From Paenibacillus sp. FSL R5-0341 (GTDB taxonomy: Bacteria > Bacillota > Bacilli > Paenibacillales > Paenibacillaceae), in assembly GCF_037975235.1 (NCBI RefSeq), contig NZ_CP150241.1:6014001-6078000 (forward strand): a DNA stretch of 64,000 bases, written 5' to 3'. Below the pieces are notes generated by a model. It saw nothing but the letters and a program-made list of their open reading frames with translations, ran no database searches and had not been told where the DNA came from. Of the stretch, positions 35,403 to 43,027 are shown in pieces (positions within the stretch are counted from its first letter, which is position 1; every line of letters begins with the position of its first letter). The translations under genes were made by a program, and so were the position numbers.

Positions 35403-36869
35403 TTATTTTCCATCCTGTGACGGCATATGTGCAGAAATATCCACACCGAGTCCATGAGCCAAACGTCCGCCAAGCTGTCCATCCGCCCGGAAGAAATGGC
35501 AGAGGGCACGCATTTGAATATCAACAGATACGCCCTTAAGGTCATTGATCAGATTATCCAGTAAATGCTGCTGCTCTACAGGGGTAAATGAACGGAAAAG
35601 CTCTCCTGACTGCGTGTAATCATCCGTCTTCTCGATTTTCTCACGTGTAACATGCCCTTGCAACGGAACCTGACTGTCCCGGTATGCCGGATCTTCCTGC
35701 GGGCTGTTTCCGGAACTGTTGGGCTCATAGTTCACCGGAGATGGGTCCTGATTCACATTCATGAGTCCATCACGCTGATGATTACGAACAGGTGCGTACG
35801 GGCAATTCACTGGAATTTGCAAATAGTTCGGTCCAAGACGGTGCCGCTGTGTATCTGGATAAGAGAATAAGCGTCCTTGCAGCAATTTGTCTTCGGAAGG
35901 CTCAATTCCAGGTACAAGCGCACTAGGTGAAAAGGCAGCCTGCTCCACTTCAGCAAAGAAGTTCTGCGGATTCCGATTCAGGGTCATGGTGCCCACCGTA
36001 TGGAATGGCAGTACATCTTCAGGCCAGGTTTTGGTTGGATCGAGCGGATCAAAAGCAAAATCATCCATCTGCTCAGGCTTCAACAGCTGTACCTGAAGCT
36101 TCCACTGCGGGTACTGCCCGTTCTTGATATGTTCATGCAGGTCCCGGGTAGCATGGTTAAAGTCTTGTCCCTGTACTTCGGCAGCTTCCTGACGAGAGAA
36201 GCCTCGAACCCCTTGTGCAGACTCCCACTTATATTTTACATAGTGAACCTGCCCCTGTGCATTGATCCATTTGAAAGCATGTACGCCGAATCCATCCATC
36301 TCCCGATAATTCGCCGGTGTGCCCAGATCAGAGAACAACCAGGTCATCATATGCGTTGATTCTGGTGAGAGGGTCATAAAGTCCCAATATCGCGCCGGTT
36401 CCTGAATATTCGTATCCGGAGCTGGCTTCAGGGAGTGAACCATGTCGGGGAATTTCATGGCATCACGAATGAAGAATACGGGCAGATGGTTACCGACGAG
36501 ATCATAGTTGCCTTCACGCGTGTAGAATTTGACGGCAAATCCACGTGGATCCCGTGCAGTCTCTGGTGATCCCGTACCGTGAATAACAGTCGAGAAACGA
36601 ACCAGTACATCGGTCTCCGTACCCGGATCTTGCAGGAAGTCAGCTGTTGTATACTCCTTCATGCTCTGCTCCAGTGTGAATACGCCATGAGCGCCTGCTC
36701 CTCTTGCATGTACGACCCGTTCTGGAATACGTTCACGGTCAAAGTGGGCTATTTTTTCAATGAGATGGTAGTCTTCAAGCAGTGTCGGTCCTCTTCTACC
36801 TGCTGTGCGGGAATGCTGATTGTCACCTACGGGTGCGCCCTGATTGGTTGTCATACGTTCTGTCATCAT
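35403..36869 (-). CDS. katA: Monofunctional heme catalase
   Basis: The 488-residue protein has the clade-type catalase pattern: GPTLLEDYHLIEK, RVVHARGAGAHGVF (catalytic His), VRFSTV, RDPRGFAVKFYT, GNHLPVFFIRDA (catalytic Asn), and RLFSYPDTQRHRLG near the proximal heme Tyr. It degrades hydrogen peroxide. It is of the same type as KatA of Bacillus. Start choice is between two adjacent ATGs. A PerR-like box and a PerR-like gene lie nearby. Confidence 0.95.
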   Translation of the reverse strand: MMTERMTTNQGAPVGDNQHSRTAGRRGPTLLEDYHLIEKIAHFDRERIPERVVHARGAGAHGVFTLEQSMKEYTTADFLQDPGTETDVLVRFSTVIHGTGSPETARDPRGFAVKFYTREGNYDLVGNHLPVFFIRDAMKFPDMVHSLKPAPDTNIQEPARYWDFMTLSPESTHMMTWLFSDLGTPANYREMDGFGVHAFKWINAQGQVHYVKYKWESAQGVRGFSRQEAAEVQGQDFNHATRDLHEHIKNGQYPQWKLQVQLLKPEQMDDFAFDPLDPTKTWPEDVLPFHTVGTMTLNRNPQNFFAEVEQAAFSPSALVPGIEPSEDKLLQGRLFSYPDTQRHRLGPNYLQIPVNCPYAPVRNHQRDGLMNVNQDPSPVNYEPNSSGNSPQEDPAYRDSQVPLQGHVTREKIEKTDDYTQSGELFRSFTPVEQQHLLDNLINDLKGVSVDIQMRALCHFFRADGQLGGRLAHGLGVDISAHMPSQDGK

Positions 36870-36966
36870 GTCGTCCTCCTCTAATGGGTTTCACGGCTGC
36901 TATATATCTACTATTAAAATCATATTCGGCTTCGATTTAAATATACATTTAGACTTGATCTAACTG

Positions 36967-36981
36967 TTAAATTGATTCTAA
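36967..36981. promoter_or_regulatory. Candidate Per box upstream of catalase
   Basis: TTAAATTGATTCTAA matches the TTATAATNATTATAA consensus at 11 of 14 positions, about 100 bp upstream of the catalase start. It may be the PerR site for katA. Confidence 0.5.
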
Positions 36982-37143
36982 CATGTCCCACTCTACTCTT
37001 GCATGAGGTTCACATGAGATTAAGATGAGGTTCTTGCACACTTCATGAATGAAGCATGATTAATGTTTCTAAGGGAATGATTTTGATCTGCCTATCTATT
37101 AGTTAGTACCCGAAAAAACATGAAGTGAAAGATTAAATTTGGG

Positions 37144-37168
37144 CAAAAAAAAGGCGGACTAATCCGCC
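37144..37168 (-). terminator. Terminator overlapping the response regulator stop codon
   Basis: GGCGGAttagTCCGCC followed by T8 on the minus strand. The stop codon of the response regulator (37159-37161) is in the loop and stem of this terminator. Confidence 0.75.
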
Positions 37169-37965
37169 AGGCGGTAGCCCACTCCTCTTACTGTTACGAT
37201 ATATTGCGGCGAAGACGCGTTATCGCCCAATTTTTTGCGCAAGCTTTTAATATGAACATCGACCACATTACTTCCACCGGTAAAGTCCGTCTCCCAGATA
37301 TCACTGAGCATTTCCTCACGGGAAATGACTGCACCTTTGGCATCGATCAGCTTGAGCAACAGATCATATTCGGTCTTGGTCAAGTGAATTCGGTTATTAT
37401 CGCGCTGCACACTCATTCGTTCACGATCGAGCCACAGATCCTTGAATCCGATGCGCTGCCCTTCCTCAGGCAAAAATCCACGTTTGGGCAGAGCAGGACT
37501 GTTGCCAATCATACGCTGCACCCGGTACAGAGCTTCCTGCGGGCGTGCAGGCCACACCAGCAATTCCTCCTGAAGCATCGGTCCACTCGCGCTGCCGATC
37601 ATCTTCTCACCGACCAGATACAGACAAGGCGTGGTATGTTCCGCCTCCCGGTTCAATCGGCTGCTGATCCCAGCGAATGCATCGATGGTTCCTGCAACAG
37701 ACAGATCATAGATCAACAGGTCGAAGACAAGACGTTCATGCAGATCCGGTTCCCAGCGGTGAAAGACCAGCACATCGAAGCAGCTATCCGTCAAGGCCTT
37801 TACCAGTTCATGTACTTGCCCTGGCATCGGGCTGATTAGAATAACACGGCGTGTAACAGGGCAATTGTCCACAAGAGGTGCTGAATCGGACAAGGCTGGT
37901 TTAACCCGCAGAGGTAAACGACGGCCAGGCAGCTTTATTTTTACTTGATCCGTTTGTTTCTGCAT
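37159..37965 (-). CDS. Atypical response regulator with winged-helix domain
   Basis: The C-terminal part (about 165-268) is a clear OmpR/PhoB-type DNA-binding domain (LTKTEYDLLLKL, SNVVDVHIKSLRKKL, TVRGVGYRL). The N-terminal domain resembles a receiver but lacks the acidic pair (ISPMPGQ in place of DD) and the switch lysine; an aspartate in LLIYDLSVAG remains. It therefore may not be phosphorylated in the normal way. The start overlaps the end of the PerR-like gene by 25 nt, which suggests translational coupling. No histidine kinase follows. Confidence 0.85.
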   Translation of the reverse strand: MQKQTDQVKIKLPGRRLPLRVKPALSDSAPLVDNCPVTRRVILISPMPGQVHELVKALTDSCFDVLVFHRWEPDLHERLVFDLLIYDLSVAGTIDAFAGISSRLNREAEHTTPCLYLVGEKMIGSASGPMLQEELLVWPARPQEALYRVQRMIGNSPALPKRGFLPEEGQRIGFKDLWLDRERMSVQRDNNRIHLTKTEYDLLLKLIDAKGAVISREEMLSDIWETDFTGGSNVVDVHIKSLRKKLGDNASSPQYIVTVRGVGYRLAD

Positions 37966-38336
37966 TCCCCGCAGACACCTCCAAAGACCACATGAGCATG
38001 GTCGATTGCATATCCGGTTTCTTCAGCTACCTGTTTCATCCATTGTGGAGGAACCTCCGTCATCACCTCGTCCACTTTGCCGCACACTTCACACATAATG
38101 TGCTGATGATCATCCATGCGGGCATCGTACCGGCTTGCTGTCTCCCCAAGCTTAAGCTCCCTGATCAATTCTTTGTCCGTCAGATAACGAAGAGAATTAT
38201 ATACCGTACCATAGGCCAGATTATATCCTTGTTCCACGAGTCGATTCATGACGTCAGCAGCTGTCGGGTGATCCTCCGAATGGCGCACCACATCATACAC
38301 CGCTTGTCGTTGTATCGTCAGATTTAAAGTTCTCAC
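37941..38336 (-). CDS. Fur family peroxide-type repressor (PerR-like)
   Basis: Start set at GTG 38334-38336 with AAAGGAG 8 nt upstream; the ATG at 38342 is too close to that site. The 131-residue protein has a winged helix with HPTAADVMNRL, the metal-site region DDHQHIMCEVCG, VDEV, and the structural zinc Cys pairs CEVC and CGEC. The aspartate in VDEV corresponds to the PerR-type regulatory ligand rather than the Glu of Fur, which favours a peroxide sensor. Candidate Per boxes lie upstream of it and of catalase. Confidence 0.85.
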   Translation of the reverse strand: MRTLNLTIQRQAVYDVVRHSEDHPTAADVMNRLVEQGYNLAYGTVYNSLRYLTDKELIRELKLGETASRYDARMDDHQHIMCEVCGKVDEVMTEVPPQWMKQVAEETGYAIDHAHVVFGGVCGECRNKRIK

Positions 38337-38434
38337 AACCATTTCTCCTTTATTATTGATCCATTTTATATGAAATCAGACGCTGATCTTCTACTTACGA
38401 TAGTTTCCCCATAAAAGAAGGAATGAATTTTGAT

Positions 38435-38449
38435 TTAGATTAAGTATAA
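38435..38449. promoter_or_regulatory. Candidate Per/Fur box between the PerR-like gene and the diguanylate cyclase
   Basis: TTAGATTAAGTATAA matches the Per box consensus at 11 of 14 positions. It sits in the divergent intergenic region, so it could control both genes. A TATAAT occurs at 38459-38464. Confidence 0.45.
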
Positions 38450-38611
38450 ATCTCATTGTATAATGAAGTCAACATTCATGCCAATAAGCAGGATATGGAA
38501 TTAAAAATGCCTTTCCCAGCAATCCCCTCAAGAATTTGGGATAATATGGTTCGCTACAGCATCATTTTTCAGATAAAATATAGGGATGTGCGTAAAAAGG
38601 GGGAATGTCGG

Positions 38612-39724
38612 TTGTTTAGCACTTTTTTCATTAATATCTGTGTCATAATTACGTTTATGTACGTGTCCGGAATCATCGCCAAGTTCTATAGTATCCGATT
38701 GCCTTTTCCCTCATTACGTGTTCAGTTGATTGGCGGCTTATTATTCGGCATATATGGCACAGTACTCATGAACTATTCCTTCCCTCTGAACGAAAGTACA
38801 ATTGTAGATCTACGGCATTTGGCCATCGTCACCGCAGCGGTATATCTGGGAGGACTGGCTTCGGTCATTACGGGACTCGTTATCTCGATCCTTCGTATTC
38901 TGATGTTTGGCATATCTTCCTCTGCTATTGATGCAGGATTTGTCATGACGCTGATCGGACTGTCCGGTGTATATTTCGCCTATGCTTCCTGGTCCAGATT
39001 GACCAAAATTATTACGATGAATCTGCTGGGCATAACGTTGATCTTTATCATCCTTATGCTGAACACGGACAGCATGAATTCATTAATGAAGGTATATCCG
39101 TTACAGATGACCATTTCCTTTGTCGGTGGAATCTTTATCTATTTCATCGCAGAATTCATTAATAAATCCAATGAAATGTTATTTCTTTTGGAAAGAAGAG
39201 CATCTACCGACCACCTTACCAATCTGAGCAATCGGCGACAGTTCGAAAAATCACTTCAATCGGAGCTTCAGCATGCACGGGATTACCAACAAAAGCTATC
39301 CTTGCTGGCCATCGATATTGACCGATTCAAAAAAGTAAATGACACATTCGGCCATTCTGCCGGCGATGCCGTTCTGAAGCAACTCGGCCAACTGCTCGTT
39401 GAACATGCGCGTTCCACCGATATCGTATCACGAAACGGTGGTGAAGAATTCGCCATTCTCTTGCTCGACTGTGGACATCGACAGGCCATGGCTATCGCTG
39501 AATCGATTCGCCAAGGGGTAGAGAGATATCAATTTGCCCTTCCTGACGGGCACACGATACGTCTGACCATTTCCATTGGTGTAGCTGTGTATCCGGATCA
39601 TTGTGATGATCATGATGATAACGACTTCTTCGAGCAGGCAGACCGTGCATTATATGAAGCCAAGAACACAGGACGTAATCGAGTGTGTGCCTTACCACTT
39701 CGTTCTCTGCCTCTTACGCTTTAA
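38612..39724 (+). CDS. Membrane diguanylate cyclase (5TM-LYT sensor, GGDEF)
   Basis: The start is placed at TTG 38612, 8 nt after AAGGGGG; a longer frame from 38456 would begin within a TATAAT promoter-like sequence and is unlikely. The 370-residue protein has about six N-terminal membrane helices in the 5TMR-LYT pattern and a C-terminal GGDEF domain with NGGEEF (active-site loop). An RSTD motif lies five residues before it, the usual inhibitory I-site. It makes cyclic di-GMP under product inhibition. The input signal is unknown. Confidence 0.9.
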   Translation: MFSTFFINICVIITFMYVSGIIAKFYSIRLPFPSLRVQLIGGLLFGIYGTVLMNYSFPLNESTIVDLRHLAIVTAAVYLGGLASVITGLVISILRILMFGISSSAIDAGFVMTLIGLSGVYFAYASWSRLTKIITMNLLGITLIFIILMLNTDSMNSLMKVYPLQMTISFVGGIFIYFIAEFINKSNEMLFLLERRASTDHLTNLSNRRQFEKSLQSELQHARDYQQKLSLLAIDIDRFKKVNDTFGHSAGDAVLKQLGQLLVEHARSTDIVSRNGGEEFAILLLDCGHRQAMAIAESIRQGVERYQFALPDGHTIRLTISIGVAVYPDHCDDHDDNDFFEQADRALYEAKNTGRNRVCALPLRSLPLTL

Positions 39725-39757
39725 AGCCTGTTATCACGTTTATGTTCCACTTCACAA

Positions 39758-39802
39758 AAAGGGATGTCTCGTTCGCCATTCAGGCGTACAGGACATCCCT
39801 TT
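39758..39802 (-). terminator. Terminator between diguanylate cyclase and aldo/keto reductase
   Basis: AAAGGGATGTC with GACATCCCTTT around a loop of about 23 nt that holds an inner GCC/GGC pairing. T-rich on the minus strand, so mainly for the reductase. Confidence 0.75.
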
Positions 39803-39849
39803 GCTTATGGATGATTACATATCATCCGAGCTCATGTGCTGACAGGAGA

Positions 39850-40788
39850 TTACGCAAGGATTCGTTCAATCTCCTCGATAATAGAAGCATCCAGCTTCAC
39901 GCCAGATGCAGCCGCATTCTCTTTTACCTGCTCGGGACGACTCGCCCCTACAAGTGCACTGGACACATTGTTCTGACGCAGAATCCAGGCCAGGGCCAGT
40001 TGGCCAACCTTCAGATCCAGCTTGTCCGCCACTTCAATCAGTTGACGAACTTTCCCGATGCGATCCGCATTGATTTTTCCTTCGTCCCAGCCCAGCTTGG
40101 CAGCACGGCTGTTCTCCGGAATATCGGAAACGGATGTGTATTTCCCGGTCAATAGACCTTGAGCAAGCGGAGAGTATACAACTTGTCCGATGCCTTTACG
40201 TTCACCCAGCGGAATAATCTCATTTTCGATATATCGGTCAAACATGTTGTACACCGGCTGATTGACCACGATATGATCCAGGAGCAGACGATCTGCTGTA
40301 CCCAACGCAGCTTCCATCTGAGCCGCAGTCCACTGGCTGACGCCAACATACAACACTTTGCCCTGACGCACCAGATCATCGAGCGCACGAAGTGTTTCTT
40401 CAATCGGTGTTTCTGTATGATAACGATGGCAATAATAGATATCCACATATTCAACGCCTAAGCGCTTCAAGCTGGCTTCACATTGCTCCTTGATATGTTT
40501 GCGAGACAGGCCCTGGTCATTCGGACCATCACCCATTTTGCCAAATACTTTGGTTGCAAGCACATAGGAGTCACGGGAGTATGCTTTGAGCGTCTGCCCC
40601 AGCAGTTCTTCCGCTGCACCCCGTTCGTATACATTGGCTGTATCAAAAAAGTTAATACCTTCATCGAATGCAGTTTCAATTGATTTCACCGCATTTTCAC
40701 GTTCCACATACCCTCCGTACGTCAGCCAGCTTCCCAGGCTGATCTCGCTCACTTTCAGTCCGCTTCCACCTAATCTGCGATAATCCAA
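39850..40788 (-). CDS. Aldo/keto reductase (KCNAB/YghZ-like)
   Basis: The start is TTG 40786-40788 with GAGGAGG 7 nt upstream; the longer frame has no site. The 312-residue protein begins LDYRRLGGSGLKVSE and has FFDTANVYERGAAEELLG (catalytic Asp and Tyr), VLATKVFG (Lys), YCHRYHTETPIEE (His), and SALVGASRPEQV, the NADPH-binding end. It has the beta-barrel of the reductase family related to potassium channel beta subunits. The substrate is unknown; the family reduces aldehydes and methylglyoxal. Confidence 0.92.
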   Translation of the reverse strand: MDYRRLGGSGLKVSEISLGSWLTYGGYVERENAVKSIETAFDEGINFFDTANVYERGAAEELLGQTLKAYSRDSYVLATKVFGKMGDGPNDQGLSRKHIKEQCEASLKRLGVEYVDIYYCHRYHTETPIEETLRALDDLVRQGKVLYVGVSQWTAAQMEAALGTADRLLLDHIVVNQPVYNMFDRYIENEIIPLGERKGIGQVVYSPLAQGLLTGKYTSVSDIPENSRAAKLGWDEGKINADRIGKVRQLIEVADKLDLKVGQLALAWILRQNNVSSALVGASRPEQVKENAAASGVKLDASIIEEIERILA

Positions 40789-40887
40789 TGTGCATCCTCC
40801 TCTGTTGGTTATAAAGATGAAGTTCACATTCTATTGTAACGTAACCAGCTCGGAATAAAAGGGCTTCGGCTCAGAAAATGGGAAATT

Positions 40888-40915
40888 CAAAGAAGCGCAC
40901 CTATAACAGGTGCGC
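40888..40915 (-). terminator. Terminator of the degenerate kinase gene
   Basis: GCGCACCTgttatAGGTGCGC followed by TTCTTTG on the minus strand, about 35 nt past the stop. Confidence 0.65.
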
Positions 40916-40950
40916 CAAATTAAGAAATTTATATTCGTCTGTCTGCGTAA

Positions 40951-42546
40951 TTAAGGCAGCGTAATACTTAATGCGTTCAACAGATCCGCCTGTCTGACCG
41001 GCTTCGTCAGAACAGCATCAAAGCTTTCGGCTTCATGCAGGGCAATATGCATACCATAGGGAACCAGAGCAAGGACGGGCAGATTCTCCAGCCGCTGTTT
41101 CAGTTCATGTACAAAATCGACTGCGCCACCTTCCCGTAATCCCATATCTACAACGGCCACATCCGGCTTGAAGCCTTCCTTGATCCAATCATGCGCTACG
41201 GTCGAACCGGAGGTCATATGCACATCCATCTCCCATCTGCGCATCAGGGAAGAAACGCCTTGCAGAATATCAGGGTCTTTGGCAAGCAATACCTTTCTGC
41301 CTTTTAACCGCTGCTGAACACTTGCCAGCTGTGGCAACTCCCAGTACCTGCGTAATGGAAGGCTAATCTGAAATTCCGTCTCATTCTCCATCATACGATC
41401 CACCTGAATACGGCCATGCATGAGAATAGCAAGATTCTGACTTACCGCCAAACCCAGATTGCTTCCAATCAGTTTTTGGATATCCAATAACATCTGGCCC
41501 GTGTACCTCACCTTGAGCACAAGTGTACCGGTCTCCTCAGTCTCTTCTCCGTTCACCACTGCCGTGATCAGAACCGACCCTTCACGCGTTGAATCCATAG
41601 CATACTGAATGACATGTGCAAGCAGCTGTCCAATCTTGACTTCATCACCAACGAACACTTGCGACACATTCAGTTTGAGATTTAATCCCAACTCAATGTT
41701 CTTGCCCGCCGCAATCCCGGCATAGAGATAGACGGTATTCTCAATAGTGCCGACCAGATCGAACGGATCATCATGTATAACGGTTTTACCTGCCTCATTA
41801 ATATTGAAATTCATCATATTATTAAGCAAGGAGAGCAGGATATTGCCGCTCGTCTCAATCATGTTCACATATTCCGACTGCTCCTCAGACATATCCGGAG
41901 TACGCATCAGATCCGTCAGTCCAAGGATGCCGTTCAACGGATTGCGAATCTCGTGACTCATCAGCTTTAGCATCTGCGCTTTGGTCATGGCCTCCGATTC
42001 GGCTCGTTCCTTCTCTGCCTGGAGCTGCTCTTGCATTTGTTCCGAATCACTAAGCTTCCGTTCCTGTACATGCAGCGTGCTCTCCAGATCGACAACATAA
42101 CCCAGGAACACAGCCATCGCATTCAGTGTCTTCATGTCGGTTTCGCTGATCACGTAATCAGGATTATCCATCAGACAAATAGTACCGAATGTTTCGCCGG
42201 ATCTTCGCATGATGGGCACGCCAACGAAGAAACGATTCCCGAGCCCACTCGTGACATCCATAGATCGTGTCATCGGATGTTCACATGTATTCTGAATGGT
42301 AAGAACACTGCCCTTATCTCTTAATACCAGACTGCAATATGATTCGTTAAATGAAAGTACACTACCTTTAACGATTAACTCTTCCGTACGGTTAAAGGCC
42401 TCCAAAATGACATTCGTTACCCCGTCATTCGTGGCAACGAAGATGGTATTGACCTTCAATATACCGCTTAATACGTCTACGATATGGGCCGCAGCTTCCT
42501 TTATATCTTCATAGAAGCCTCTCGTAATGCCTTCTGCCGTCCCCAT
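40951..42546 (-). CDS. GAF-histidine kinase-receiver hybrid with degenerate ATP site
   Basis: The 531-residue protein has a GAF-like domain (about 15-160), a coiled coil and HisKA motif (KLMSHEIRNPLNGILG, phospho-His), a HATPase-like region (about 270-400) and a C-terminal receiver (about 410-531). In the HATPase part the N-box asparagine is changed (VIQYAMDST) and the DxGxG box is absent (RYTGQML), so ATP use is doubtful. The receiver keeps an Asp (VVDMGL) and Lys (LTKP) but has an altered acidic pair. GAGGGGTGAATC precedes the ATG. A soluble sensor, possibly a scaffold or phosphatase. Confidence 0.8.
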   Translation of the reverse strand: MGTAEGITRGFYEDIKEAAAHIVDVLSGILKVNTIFVATNDGVTNVILEAFNRTEELIVKGSVLSFNESYCSLVLRDKGSVLTIQNTCEHPMTRSMDVTSGLGNRFFVGVPIMRRSGETFGTICLMDNPDYVISETDMKTLNAMAVFLGYVVDLESTLHVQERKLSDSEQMQEQLQAEKERAESEAMTKAQMLKLMSHEIRNPLNGILGLTDLMRTPDMSEEQSEYVNMIETSGNILLSLLNNMMNFNINEAGKTVIHDDPFDLVGTIENTVYLYAGIAAGKNIELGLNLKLNVSQVFVGDEVKIGQLLAHVIQYAMDSTREGSVLITAVVNGEETEETGTLVLKVRYTGQMLLDIQKLIGSNLGLAVSQNLAILMHGRIQVDRMMENETEFQISLPLRRYWELPQLASVQQRLKGRKVLLAKDPDILQGVSSLMRRWEMDVHMTSGSTVAHDWIKEGFKPDVAVVDMGLREGGAVDFVHELKQRLENLPVLALVPYGMHIALHEAESFDAVLTKPVRQADLLNALSITLP

Positions 42547-42909
42547 GATTCACCCCTCTTATCTTAGCTGCACTTTCAAATCTGTATATCAGAATGTTTA
42601 ATCACGTACAGGGGTCATCAAAAATCCGAATAACTGTCACAATCTATACTTATATGATTAACACCGTAGAAGTATAAGAGAATCATACTCCCTGCCCATA
42701 GCCCATTTTTGGACAAAAGCAGGTCTTAAACGGATGGCTTAATAACCGAAAAGTCATGTCAAATCTCCTCTTCGTATTGATCAAAACCCATCTTGTCCGA
42801 CTTCGGATATTATACTTGCAGAATAACTAGAAATTATACGCTTCCGCTCAGACTTTGGGAACCTTTATCCGCAGCAATTAAAGGAACGTCCATATTGCCA
42901 AATCAGCTA

Positions 42910-42925
42910 TGTGATCATTATCACA
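42910..42925. promoter_or_regulatory. FNR/CRP-type box upstream of nrdD
   Basis: TGTGATcattATCACA is a perfect 16 bp palindrome matching the TGTGAN6TCACA form of Bacillus FNR sites. It lies 118 bp upstream of nrdD and fits anaerobic induction. Confidence 0.75.
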
Positions 42926-42931
42926 CCCAAA

Positions 42932-42947
42932 TAACCACATATAGTTT
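42932..42947. promoter_or_regulatory. NrdR-like box 1
   Basis: TAACCACATATAGTTT, 11 of 16 matches to the NrdR box. It shares ACATATAGT with box 2, with a centre distance of 32 bp, about three helical turns, as is usual for tandem NrdR boxes. Confidence 0.6.
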
Positions 42948-42963
42948 ATAAATGGATAATACG

Positions 42964-42979
42964 AATCTACATATAGTGT
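42964..42979. promoter_or_regulatory. NrdR-like box 2
   Basis: AATCTACATATAGTGT, 13 of 16 matches to the NrdR consensus. It lies about 50 bp before the nrdD start and close to the likely promoter. Confidence 0.65.
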
Positions 42980-43027
42980 TATGTGGAAATTGAATGATAT
43001 CCGAAATCATTTTAGGAGGAACCTTAC

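Larger units (their letters stand above)
42547..43027. other. 481 nt control region of nrdDG
   Basis: No gene. The right part (42905-43020) holds FNR- and NrdR-like sites and the nrdD ribosome binding site. Nothing notable is seen in 42550-42890. Confidence 0.7.
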
